Program-made: the position numbers and the translations under genes | Shown: in pieces, positions 31,428-42,489 of the stretch | Layout: every line of letters starts with the position of its first letter | Position numbering within the stretch: position 1 is the first letter of the stretch | The notes under the pieces: model-generated | The model's input: only the letters and a program-made list of their open reading frames with translations | Databases searched by the model: none | Told to the model about the DNA's origin: nothing | Origin: Lota lota | Lineage: Eukaryota; Chordata; Actinopteri; Gadiformes; Lotidae | Length of the DNA: 64,000 nt | Direction of reading: 5' to 3' | Assembly: GCA_026745465.1 (NCBI GenBank) | Contig: JACYXH010000701.1 | Coordinates: forward strand, 240,001 to 304,000

Positions 31428-33055
31428 TTAGTCTGTTTGATTGACAGGTGAGATGATCAGGGGGGCAGAGTTTTTACCTTTATAAACATAGATCCCTGGT
31501 CTGAGGAATGGATAGAGAGGCTCACTAAAGGTGCAGCCAGTAGCAGAGTAGATATGAACCCTGGCTTCCACATCATAGAAGGAGACCAGACCCTCATCAT
31601 AATCAACAAACACCCCCACCTTCTGGAGCTCAGCTCTCAGAGGGAGACGGACATCCGGGTTATCTCTAAATACCAAACCATTCTTGTTGAATAAAATAGT
31701 CCAGTAACCATTCTCAGGGATTGGGTTGATCCCACCGTTTCTGCCGATGGACTCTCTGATCACTCCTAAACACCATTCAGTCTTGTCTTTAACCTGGACC
31801 TCAAAGTAAAATCTTCCTGAGGAGAAGCTCTGCCTCGTGAGAACATTTAGATTCTGTGTAAATCTCTTAGGGTTGTCTGGGAGTGTCTTCCATACACCTC
31901 CATGATGTACTTGTTTCCCATCCTCAGACAGGATGAGCCGGGGATGAGCTGTATCAGGATCCAAAGTCACATCTACGTCATACTGCTGGACCCTCTTCAG
32001 TTCAGCAGCATCACACAGCTTCTTCATCTCCATATCCAGTGTATCCTCCAGCTGATCCAGGGATCTCCTCAAGGTCCCTACGTATGACAGAGGACGGACC
32101 TCCACCGTTGTCCAGTCCCTGGTGGGTGGAGGATTCTTCAGGGATCTGAAGGTCTGGAGGAAGTGGAGGTGGTCTTCAGTGTTTGAGAGCTGCTTCACCT
32201 CTGAGCTTCTATTGGTCAGATCTTCTATTTCCTGCTCCAGCTCTTTGATGAGGTCTTCAGCCTCTTTCTTTGTGGATTTCAGTTTCTCTTTAACTCTTTG
32301 ATTGAGATCATCCTGCCACTTTTCAATGTAGCGCATCAGAGCAGTCAAGACCTGCACACCATCAGCTATCTCTCTGTCTGCGTCATTCTTGCTCAATTCT
32401 ACTGTGTCTTTGATCTCCTTAATCTTTAGTTTTCTCTCCTGGATCATCTGTTGAACATCAGTCTCTATCTTGCCCAGCTGGGCCGTCTTCATTTCATATT
32501 CCTCCTTTAGAGGTACAACAGGATGGGACTTGTGGTCTGTCTCTGTGCAGAACTGACACACACACACCTGTTCAGTCTGGCAGAAGAGCTCCAGAAGTCG
32601 GTCGTGTTTCTTACACATCCTGTCTTCCAGACGGTCCATAGGCTCGACCAGCCGATGTCTCTTCAGGCCTGCGACTCTCTGATGTGGCTCCAGGTGGGTG
32701 TGGCAGTAAGAGGTAAAACACACTAGGCAGGACTTCACAGCCTTCAGCTGGGTCCCAGTACAGACATCACAGGGAACTTCTGCTGGTTCAACACACGGCT
32801 GCTCTGTGACTCGTACAGACCTTCTAAACTGATCAATCATCTCTGAAAAGAGAGTATTGACCTGTAAATCAGGTCTTGTCTGGAAAAGTTTGTTACAAAC
32901 AGGACATTTGTACTGGATTTGGCCATCCCAGAACCTTGTAATACAGGTTCTGCAGAAGTTGTGTCCACATGGTGTGGTGACTGGGCTGTTGAACACATCC
33001 AGGCAGATGGGACATGAAAAGTTATCCTCAGACCAGGAAGAATTGGACGCCATTC
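31428..33055 (-). CDS. TRIM gene B, bloodthirsty-like RING E3 ligase, intact
   Basis: A single open exon of 541 codons starts at ATG 33053 (acceptor TTTCTAG two bases before) and ends in TAA 31428-31430; AATAAA follows at 31412. The RING has all eight ligands (C14, C17, C29, H31, C34, C37, C50, C53). B-box-like zinc segments lie at about 95-140 and 146-182, a charged coiled coil at about 185-320 and PRY/SPRY at about 355-541 (LDPDTAHPRLILSEDGKQVH, SSGRFYFEVQVKDKTEWCLG). RING TRIMs ubiquitinate proteins that the SPRY binds; this subfamily is expanded in fish immunity. It is the only undamaged TRIM here. The exact ortholog cannot be named. Confidence 0.92.
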
Positions 33056-33910
33056 CTAGAAATAAAAATTATGAAAATTAAATTACCGTTTTTAACTATA
33101 CGTTATATACATGTAATAATGTGTTAAGAATAAGACAAGTTAAGAACAAGACATCTTTCTTCACCAGCAACACCGTACACAGGTTTTGAATATATAACTA
33201 TTATAGACTCTATAATATAGAGAGAATTGAAATGTGATACAAACAAAAAGAAATCAATAAACAAGAGAAAAGAAAAGACAGTGGCATAGAGCAACAGGGA
33301 CGGGGTCTGCATGCAGCTGGGCCTCAAAAAGGCCTGAAGCCTTATCTGAACAGTTCTTCTGGAGGAAGATCTGCTTTTTGTCCTTTCCTGGTAATCATTC
33401 TGGATGAACGATCACCAGGAAGTAAATCTATTTCCTTTGTTCCTCAAATACCGTTTGCAGCGCCGGGTACGTCGGAGCTCATCGATACTTAGATTAGTTT
33501 ACACTTATACTACGGTGTGTAATAGTATCATGGGGCCACACCCAGTGGCCCCGGTTAATACCCGCTTTCGGGACCCATCCCTACTCACGCATGCGTCCTC
33601 CTCGTTTAGAACGCCCTTGATGCTTTAAAGCCCAAACTAACTTTCTTAAAGTCCCGTGTTGGCCTCGCCTGGTCGGGTTCAACCAAAGCGCACAGAGCTC
33701 CAAACAGCACGCCGAGCACTGAGCACGCGCTGGTGGAACCCGACGAGGCGACACAATAGAGCACGTGAAGGTTGGTTTCGCTAAGCATCAACATCACGTG
33801 TTCACACGGAGCGCAGGAGACCCGTGTGGGGCTAACGCTACAGTACAACATGGCGCCCTGCGGAAAGGACGGCAACAATGAGGATTAGAGGTTCAATATG
33901 TTGGACCCAC
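33056..33910 (-). other. First intron of TRIM gene B
   Basis: No gene is seen. It mirrors the TRIM A intron (2270-2680 and 1910-2220). The join between the two mirrored parts holds about 120 bases not seen in TRIM A (33500-33620). Confidence 0.55.
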
Positions 33911-34135
33911 CTTGGAATGTTTCTGTCCCGGCTCTCTGCTTTAAAACGTCTTGTTCTTCGTCGCCGGAGAGGCTAACGCGTCCACGTCGTCTCTTCGTCA
34001 TGTCGTTCCTTCGTCGGTTGGATTTCCGTAAACTTTCGTTTCCTGAACAAGAGAAGGCTCTTTATACAGAGCTCCAGTCTCGGGCCCGCCCCCTCGGTAC
34101 TTCCGGTTCGAGTTTGGAGAAGCGGCACTAGGAGC
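33911..34135 (-). promoter_or_regulatory. Promoter and noncoding exon 1 of TRIM gene B
   Basis: On the minus strand the order is ETS-like CCGGAAGT, GC box GAGGGGGCGGGC, TATAAA (34066-34061), then TTGTTCAGGAAACGAAAG, a shared 5' UTR and donor CCAAG|GTGGGT at 33911. The GAAACGAAAG core fits the IRF-binding rule AANNGAAA, consistent with interferon control known for this family. Confidence 0.7.
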
Positions 34136-34880
34136 AGGGCTGCTGTTTCAACTGTGTATTTTGGAGTCCTCCTTTAGTTAGATTTGTTTCTTTGATCTGA
34201 ACAGCATCCACATGGCACATTTTTCCCCTTTGTAGTTCGCCTCCTCTATTTGTTTGTGGTTGGTTATCAAAGTTCCTTGTTAATAAATAACATTGCCAAA
34301 AAGACCTGGTTTTATGTTGCCTCCCCTTTCTCTAGCGAGCTGGGATGTAACACATTAGATGTTGAAGTCATCCCAACACATTTCAATTTTGTTTGGCTTT
34401 GTCTCGCTTGCTGTCTATATATTATGTGAATAAATAAGTAGGCCCACTACATTTACAATGGTTAAAATAGCGAGTACAAAACAGAAATAATAAGCATTAA
34501 CCAACACTTAACTGTGAAAACAAAATACCCTTTTGAAATTAATGAAATAATCAAACAGTCACAGAAATACCAGTTCGGTTTAGAATTTATTGTCGTCTCG
34601 CCTTTACACCAAATTACAGAAAAGTATCAACCTTTATGAAAGTATCACAACTATTGAATAAAAATAGTTACATTTACAATCAATCAGACTAATTTTAAAT
34701 TTTGTAGAACCAGCTCAGTTAACCCAATTGAAGATCTTAAAAGACACTTCCTCTCATTGTACATCCATAGGTCCAGATGCATGTATTCCAAATGTACATC
34801 CAGATAACTGGTCATCATCAACAAACGTTTCATCAAGAATTATAACCTGCATGTAAATCTCATACAGTCAGTCGGTCTAT
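34136..34880. other. Interval with no recognised gene
   Basis: The stretch is AT-rich. TTAATAAATAA near 34285 and a following CA-poor tail could belong to an old LTR, but no ends are visible. Confidence 0.35.
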
Positions 34881-34888
34881 GTGTGTGG

Positions 34889-35439
34889 CTACAACCGACA
34901 CAGAGACACTGAGGCATCTTCTCTGCATAACCCAACCCCAAGATAGAGGTCCTCCTGGGTGAAGGTGGCCTGGAAGGTGTGGATGTGTGTCAGTGTGTCT
35001 GAGGACCCTCCTACATCTGGGGACACTCTGTAGAAGGACAGAGTGCCAGCAGGCCGGTCCAGATACACTCCTACTCTTTTAGAAGGCTCAGGGAGAAGCG
35101 GGACTGTTCTAATACCGTTGTGCCAGGCAGTGTAACCACCATCATGACAATAAAGAATCCAAGAATTGTGATTCCTTCCAAGCCTGCTTTAACCAGCACT
35201 TCCTCTTCTTGAGATTCCTCTGTTTGTCACGCCTATCTCAACACGTTGTTTCCTCTCTACCTCCCAGTAACAGCGGCCAGTCAGAGCCTCTCTACACAAC
35301 ACCTGGGGCCAGTATTCAAATCCCTCTGGGTGATAAGGATACGACTGCTCCTCTCTAAGCAGTGCCACCTTTCTGTTGTCCTCAGACAGAGAGAGTTGTC
35401 TGTGGGCTGTGTTTGGGTCCAGTGTGATTTCAAAGGCAT
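34889..35439 (-). pseudogene. NLR-type B30.2 exon downstream of the TRIM chimera
   Basis: The acceptor TTTTTCCGTCAG and phase equal those of the NLR B30.2 exons. The sequence reads [29 protein letters not shown], then an in-frame TAA near 35190 (RRGSAG*SRLG where gene B has [11 protein letters not shown]), and goes on to [16 protein letters not shown] and the normal TAG. Length is 551 bases, three fewer than gene B. The stop removes the SPRY part, so the exon is dead unless truncated product is used. Confidence 0.8.
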
Positions 35440-36040
35440 CTGACGGAAAAAAAAAAAGACATGATTAGAATAATTACCATTATTATACACACTTTAACTT
35501 TTAAAAAGGTTCCAATACAGACATTGTAATACACCTTCAAAGAGACACCTGTACGTACCCATAAGTATACATACGTACAATTTCAAATAAGGATTTTTCC
35601 CCCTAGTTCTAATAAAGACCATCACCACTAATAGTAGTAGTTTAAATCCAACATGAAACAAATGCATCGTTATAATCATTTAATAAATATGTTATGTTAT
35701 GTCTAATATGATAGTAATAATTAAATTAATAAAGATTATATATCACCACAAATTATAGTAAGTAATACATTCATAATAATAAATAGGCCTAGTAAGAATG
35801 ATGATAATAAAACAGTAGTCTAGAATGCAATTTAAAATACACACAATAAAAACATTTTTTAAAGTTTGTATCATGATTGATTTTGTCCAATCATAACAAC
35901 CACGCTACTATTTATCATAATTAATAAATAACACTAAGAATACCTATTGTTTTACGGACTTCACCTACTGCTGTGTGGATGGACTTTCCATCTAAACAGT
36001 TGGTGTGTGTTGTGATGAATCAAACGGATAAGACACTTAC
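35440..36040 (-). other. Intron of the TRIM-NLR chimera
   Basis: AT-rich sequence with no gene. Its 5' end (35960-36030) matches the intron after the linker exon in NLR genes A and B (CTGTGTGGATGGACTTTCCA). Confidence 0.6.
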
Positions 36041-36606
36041 ACTTCTTTAGAGTTGATTTCAGGACAGGCAGATTCTTCAAATCCATGTTCAGTGTCTCCT
36101 CCAGCTGATCAGCTTTGTAAAATCTTCCTGAGGAGAAGCTCTGCCTCGTGAGAACACAAATACATTGTGTAAATCTCTTAGGGTTGTCTGGGAGTTTCTT
36201 CACTACATCTCCATCATGTACTTGTTTTCCATCCTCAGACAGGATGAGACAGGGATGAGCTGTATCAGGATCCAGAGTCACATCTACTTCATACTGCTGG
36301 ACCCTCTTCAGTTCAGCAGCACACAGCTTCTTCATCTACATGTTCAGTGTCTCCTCCAGCTGATCCAGGGATCTCCTCAAGGTCCCTACGTATGATGAGG
36401 GAAGGAACTCTAGCGTCATCCAGTCCCTGGTGGGTGGAGGATCCTTCAGGGATCTGAAGGTCTGGAGGAAGTGGAGGTGGTCTTTAGTGTGTGAGAGCTG
36501 CTTCACCTCTGAGCGTCTATTGGTCAGATCTTTTATTTCCTGCTCCAGCTCTTTGATGAGGTCTTCAGCTTCTGTCTCTGTGGATTTCAGTTTTTCTTTA
36601 ACACAC
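36041..36606 (-). pseudogene. TRIM coiled-coil/PRY exon spliced towards an NLR-type B30.2
   Basis: The minus strand encodes a TRIM coiled coil (EKLKSTETEAEDLIKELEQE, TNRRSEVKQLSHTKDHLHFL) and PRY start (VDVTLDPDTAHPCLILSEDG) up to SSGRFY, then joins a second copy of QLEETLNM followed by DLKNLPVLKSTLKK and a donor (AAGT|GTAAG) identical to that of the NLR linker exon. The phase T|AT fits the B30.2 exon at 35439. An in-frame TAG (TLNM*MKK) interrupts the frame near 36337. The 5' side joins promoter-block DNA at 36606, so RING and B-boxes are missing. Confidence 0.75.
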
Positions 36607-37160
36607 CGGTCCACACACAGCACTGCTTGCGCCTCTACTTCCCACTCTGACTGAATCCGCTGTCTGCTGCTCTCATAGCTCTGCTGCTCGTGTGTGCACT
36701 GTGCGCGTGCACGCCGGGCGAGTTCCTGCAGCGAGTGTAGCGGAAGTAAACACATCTTTTATTTATTTTCTTGTTGAATATTGCATCGGGGCTGGATAAA
36801 TAGTATGCGGGGAAACCCCGGAAACCAGGGTCGATCAACGCCAATGAATCCCAGTTACAGTCGCAAATAACCACTACATCACCACAGTGTCTCTCGGTTT
36901 GCACCGGCTCTCTTCTAACTCCACAGAGAAGAGGAGAACACACATCAACGCATTTGAAGAAGCCTTCACGGTGCGGGAACGCCCCACAGTCAGAGTGGGA
37001 AGTTGAACGACGGTGAACTGTGTGTCCGTGGGGGCGGAGCCAGGACTTAGGGGAGGAGCCAGGAGTTAGGTTCGGAGCCAGATGTTAGGGGCGGAGCCAG
37101 GACTTAGGGGTGGGACCATGAGTTAGGGGCGGAGCCAGGAGTTAGGGGAGGAGAGGAGAG
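36607..37160. promoter_or_regulatory. Divergent promoter block between two TRIM units
   Basis: This CpG-rich segment separates the minus-strand chimera from plus-strand TRIM C and recurs inverted at 15700-16110. At 37031-37150 about six 20-base units of GGGGCGGAGCCAGGAGTTAG carry Sp1-like GC boxes. Two-way promoter action is inferred from layout only. Confidence 0.5.
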
Positions 37161-37284
37161 GACGTGTTGTTCAGGAAACGAAACAACGTTCACAGAAACT
37201 CGACGTGGAAGCAGTTCCCTCTTTAAGGAGAATAATAAAACACAATTTGGGACAAATAGTCTGACAGACAGCAACCACAACAAG
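37161..37284 (+). promoter_or_regulatory. Exon 1 region of TRIM copy C
   Basis: The motif TTGTTCAGGAAACGAAAC (37168-37185) is followed by 5' UTR ending ACAACAAG|GTGAGT at 37284. The next acceptor is TGTGTCTAG at 37382. No TATA box is seen upstream, unlike TRIM A and B. Confidence 0.6.
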
Positions 37285-37382
37285 GTGAGTAAAACAACAC
37301 AACGTTAGAACTTTTCTTCCCTTTTTGGAATTAGAAAAAGAATGGAATTGCTCAATACATAAACCTTGTCGTCTGTGTCTAG

Positions 37383-39009
37383 GAATGGCCTCTGCTACTT
37401 CCTGGTCTGAAGATAACTTTTCATGTTCCATCTGTCTGGATGTGTTCAACAGCCCAGTTTCCACACCATGTGGACATAACTTCTGCAGAACCTGTATTAC
37501 AAAGTTCTGGGATGACCAACTCCTGTACAAATGTCCTGTTTGCAACAAGCTGTTCCAGACAAGACCTGATGTACAGGTCAATACCTTAATATCAGAGCTG
37601 GCCGCTCAATTTAGAAGTTCTGTACGAGTCAAAGAGCAGCCTTGTGTTAAACCAGGAGACGTTCCCTGTGACGTCTGTAATGGGACCCAGCTGAAGGCTG
37701 TGAAGTTCTGCCTAGTGTGTTTTACCTCTTACTGCCAAACCCACCTGGAGCCACATCAGAGAGTCGCAGGCCTGAAGAAACATCGGCTGGTCGAGCCTAT
37801 GGACTGTCTGGAAGACAGGATGTGTAAGAAACACGACCGACTTCTGGAGCTCTTCTGCCAGACTGAACAGGTGTGTGTGTGTCTGTTCTGCACAGTTTTG
37901 GATCACAAGTCCCATCCTGTTGTACCTCTAAAGGAGGAATATGAAGTGAAGAAAGTCCAGCTGGTGAAGATAGAGACTGAAGTTCAGCAGATGATCCAGA
38001 AGAGAAAACTAAAGATTAAGGAGTTTAAAGACACAGTAGAATTGAGCAACAAAGATGCAGACAGAGAGATAGCTGATGGTGCGCAGGTCTTCACTGCTCT
38101 AAAGCGCTCTATTGAAAAGTGGCAGGATGATCACAATCAAAGAGTTAAAGAGAAACTGAAATCCACAGAGAAAGAGGCTGAATACCTCATCAAAGAGCTG
38201 GAGCAGTAAATAGGAGATCTGACCAATAGAAGCTCAGAGGTGAAGCAGCTACTACACACTGAAGACCACCTCCACTTAATCCAGACCTTCAGATCCCTGA
38301 AGAATCCTCCACCCACAAGGGACTGGACAACGGTGGAGGTCCGTCCTCCGTCATATGTAGGGACCTTGAAGAGATCCCTGGATCAGCTGGAGAAGACACT
38401 GAACATGGAGATGAAGAAGCTGCGTGATGCTGAACTGAAGAGGGTCCAGCAGTGTGAAGTAGATGTGACTCTGGATCCTGATACAGCTCATCCAAAGCTC
38501 ATTATGTCTGAGGATGGGAAACAAGTACATGATGGAGGTTTCAGGAAGAAACTCCCAGACAACCCTAAGAGATTTACACAGAAGCTAAATGTTCTCACGA
38601 GGCAGAGCTTCTCCTCAGGAAGATTTTACTTTGAGGTCCAGGTTAAAGACAAGACTGCATGGCGTTTAGGAGTGGCCAGAGAGTCCATCAACAGAAAAGA
38701 TCAGATCATGTTGACCCCTGAGAATGGTTACTGGACTCTTTACTTAGACAAGGATGGGTTAGTATTTAAAGATAACCCTGCTGTCCGTCTCCCTCTGAGA
38801 GCTGAGCTCCACAGAAGGTGGGGGTGTTTGTTGATTATGATGAGGGTCTGGTCAACTTCTATGATGTGGAAGCCAGGGTTCATATCTACTCTGCTACTGG
38901 CTGCACCTTTAGTGAGCCTCTCTATCCATTCCTCTCCCCATGTCTCTATGATTATGAAGGTAAAAACTCTGCCCCCCTGATCATCTCACATGTCAATCAA
39001 ACAGACTAG
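37383..39009 (+). pseudogene. TRIM copy C, bloodthirsty-like, two lesions
   Basis: From ATG 37385 (MASATSWSEDNFSCSICLDV) the exon covers RING, B-boxes, coiled coil, PRY and SPRY at the same length as TRIM B. A premature TAA ends the coiled coil at 38207-38209 (ELEQ* where TRIM B has ELEQEIEDL), and the frame then continues. Near 38811 two extra bases (CTCCACAGAAGG against CTCCAGAAGG) shift the SPRY frame; the other frame carries GVFVDYDEGLVNFYDVEARV to TAG 39007-39009. AATAAA lies at 39025. The first part could still give a RING/B-box protein, but two lesions suggest decay. Confidence 0.88.
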
Positions 39010-39800
39010 GACCTTTTGTTTGATAATAAAATAATCAAACGACCAAAACCACTAATGTTGTTTCCTGTATGGGAATCTCTACTATGTTGATCTGAGAGAA
39101 CTGCATTAATGTTGTACTGCTTTCATTTGACAAGAAGGAATTCATTCGGAAAAGAACCCTGACTATTGTAAAATATAACCCATGATACATGATTCGATTA
39201 CATATACTATATTGATCAATATCTGATTACTGCTGAATGTTTTTTACACATTTAACAATATGAAATTGTAAACATTTGCAGGTGCATGTTAAAAATCTCT
39301 AGTTTCTTAAACAAAACGAGTTTATTAGTTTATACTTCTGAAATATGAATGACATCAAATGTTTGTACACTTTTTTATTTCAATAAAAATGTACAAAAGG
39401 TAGAATGGGGTAATTTTCTGTGGAATAGTTACATTCTCTACAATAATTACTCAGTAGAATAGGTACAATCTCTGCAATATGTATTCAGTAGACTAGGTAC
39501 ATTCTCAGTACAATATGTATTCAGTAGAATAGCTATATTCTCAGTACAATAATTAGTCAGTAGAATATGTACATTCTCAGTACAATATGTATTCAGTAGA
39601 AAAACTACATTCTCAGTACAATATGTATTCAATAGAATAGGTACATTCTCTACAATATGTATTCAGTAGAATAGGTACATTCTTTACAATATGTATTCAG
39701 TAGAATAGGTACATTCTCAGTACAATATGTATTCAGTAGAATAGGTACATTCTCTACAATATGTATTCAGTAGAATAGGTACATTCTTCTTCGCTCTCTC
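39010..39800 (+). repeat. 3' flank and minisatellite of TRIM copy C
   Basis: 39030-39410 matches the TRIM A 3' flank. 39420-39790 is the TRIM-flank minisatellite (ATGTATTCAGTAGAATAGGT). Confidence 0.75.
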
Positions 39801-40807
39801 CCCCTCCTTCCCTCATTCTCTTCCCCTCTTCTCACTCTCTCCCTGCCTCTCCTTCCATCTCAGTGTCTCTTCTCTCTCTTCAACTCTTTTCCCCTCCCTT
39901 TCCCTCTCTCCCTCCTCTCTCTCCCACCTTCCCTCTTCCCCCCTCCCTCCCTCTCCCTCCCTCTCCTACAGTGAAGCTGACTGTCATCGATGTCTCTGTG
40001 TCAACAGCATTGGGCCTGTGCGTCACTCCGTCCACTGCCGCCACCTAGCGGGCGCCGGCTGCCACTTCTCCACGTGCTTCTGTTTACACACACTGCCAGC
40101 AATCACCAATCTACGCTCCCTATTTCTCCACCGCGCTTCCTAGCAGCCGGCGCCAGTTTGTTGTTACTCTCCACCCGGTAGTATCTTCGTTCCTGCAATC
40201 CTGACTCTCGTGATTTTCTCTCTCCCTCCCCCTCTCTCTCTCCCACCTTCCCTTTCTCTCTCTCTATCCTCCCCTCTCCCTCTCTCTCCCTCTCTCTCTC
40301 CTACAGTGAAGCTGACTGTCATCGATGTCTCTGTGTCAACAGCATTAGCTCTGTGTCTTCCAATCTAAATGTTCAGTTAAAGTTTATATCTCTCTCCATC
40401 TCTCTGTCCCCTCTCCTCTTGTTCGTGCTTTTTATACGTTTAATGATATCAAATTGCAAACGACTACAGGAAGTCGAAAATATTGACAATGTGAAGTGTT
40501 CATTTTGGTAACATAATAAAATGATTTTAAACCTTTTTGATTTCAATTCAAATTTACAAAAGTAGACTTGGACATATTCATTGGAAAAGGAGCATTCTCT
40601 ACAATATGTATTTAGTAGAATAGCTACATTCTCAATCTGTATTGTACTGAATAACTCTGAATAAAAACCTCTCTCTCTCTCACTGTATATTGTTAGCGTC
40701 CTATACTCTCTCTCTCTCTTTTATCTTTCCTTGTCTCTATGTCACACTGTTCTTTATCTCCATCTGGATTTCTGTATCACTCTCTCGTCATCTTTGTGTA
40801 TTTTTCA

Positions 40808-40810
<3 letters not shown>
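39801..40810 (+). repeat. Pyrimidine-tract modules after TRIM copy C
   Basis: Two modules with CTACAGTGAAGCTGACTGTC (39966, 40304) and the same GC-richer insert (40020-40165) as at 4690-4840 show that the block 2.6-6.0 kb and the block 37.4-41.4 kb are direct duplicates. A (CT)n tract follows at 40812-40878. Confidence 0.65.
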
Positions 40811-40880
<70 letters not shown>

Positions 40881-40958
40881 GGATGTCTTTGGTCAGACAG
40901 AAATGGAGAGAGACACAGAAGACATCAGCAGTCCCACTAGAGATGTGTTTCAAGACAT

Positions 40959-42104
40959 TGTGTCAGCCCGGCTCCAGCGCAGCGGCCCAGACGGCCCAGG
41001 GGAGCGCTGGTAGACGGAGCAGACCGCCGCTCTCCTCCAGCTGGCCCCCGGGAGCGCATTAGCGCTGGCCCCGCTCAGCGCCGTGGGAAACACCTGCAAC
41101 GGAGGAGGAGGAGGAGGAACGCCAGCAGACACGGGACTCGGGGTGACTTGTTTTAAGGTTTGTCCGCCAAACGTGTAAACGGGCTGCGTGTGTGTGTCGT
41201 GTGTCGCAGAGCGGAGAACGCAGCCTAACGCCACGAACACCCAACAGCCTGGGGGAGAGGATGCTCGCGGGTAGAGGACCGTTTCCCTCTTCCCTAGAAC
41301 CGGAGCCGCCCTGGGGAACGGACGTTGGAGCGCAGCTACCCGGAACGAGAAGCTGGACCAACCCCTCGGAGGGGCAGTGACGCTACGCTGACGAGTGGCG
41401 TCCGGGCCTGTACTACACCCCCCCCCCCCCCCCCCCCCCCCCACCCACTAATAGGGAAAGACCGCCCCATCTTCCACCTGCTCAGGAGCCTTTAGCCGGG
41501 CCCCCGGCCCCCCGACCCCAGCTGAGGCCACGCGGCCGACCCGTCCCACCCGCCTGTGGCGAGTCGTCCGGAGAGGGCGACGGCCCCGGGAGGGACGGTC
41601 CCACACCGCCGATGGGAGGGCCCCACCATACGGACTCCACGGGGCCTCCCCCAGACCCCGTGACCGCCACGAAACAGTCCGTCCCCACCCGGAGAGGCGG
41701 AGGGCTTCCCACTCACAGAGGTCTCTGACTTGGGGTGGGAGGGGGGGGGGGGGTGCAGGACGACGCCCTGAAGCACGCCTGGAGCCACGTCCTCGCCCGT
41801 GACGACCAGGCCCGGGGAGTCGGTGAGTAACCTACCCCACCCCCATTCCAGCACCAGGGCGGGCTTGCTTTATCGGGTAGTAGAGGGGGGGCGGGGGGGG
41901 GGAGCAGTGACTCAGCAGTTGGTGGTGCCCCCACCCCTACATGAGCAAAGTCCTTTACATGGCCCATTCCCATGTACTAGGGGCTCACCTAGGCATGGAC
42001 TAGACCAGGGACACAATCCTAGAGCGGGTTTACTGGCCCGGGGTTAAGAGGGACGTCACTCAGCACTGTCAGGCGTGTCCGGAGTGCCAGCGCACCGCCC
42101 CGAG
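40959..42104 (+). mobile_element. Gmr1-like Ty3/gypsy fragment (fossil)
   Basis: 40959-41400 matches the candidate LTR at 5544. From 41447 the sequence matches the region between protease and integrase of the element at 48.6-52.1 kb, ending in integrase zinc-finger sequence (CQACPECQRTAP) at 42104. A C-homopolymer of about 30 bases lies between. The element is broken with several lesions; its parts are LTR-like DNA, protease end, spacer and integrase start. Confidence 0.65.
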
Positions 42105-42256
42105 ATTTGTCAATTCTTTATTGACAACTGTCAAAGGGATCAAACACAATAAAGCCCAAGAGCTTGTTTCCATTGTGGTCCTTTTGGGTGGAAGTGTATG
42201 TTATGTCTGTGTGTTTATGAATAGATTAAATAATACTGTGTATGTGTGTGTGTGAA

Positions 42257-42304
<48 letters not shown>

Positions 42305-42489
42305 CCCATGTGCCTATGTGAGCACGCAAGGGGAGACGGGATGGGACAGCAGAAAACAGTACATGTATGGTACAAAATATCATCCAATTCAATCATTTAA
42401 ACATGAGCCTATATACAGTGTGCATCATAAAGCCGTAAATGCTATCCTGTATAATTCCTCCCAAAATTCATCAATTCATCAATCAGCCG

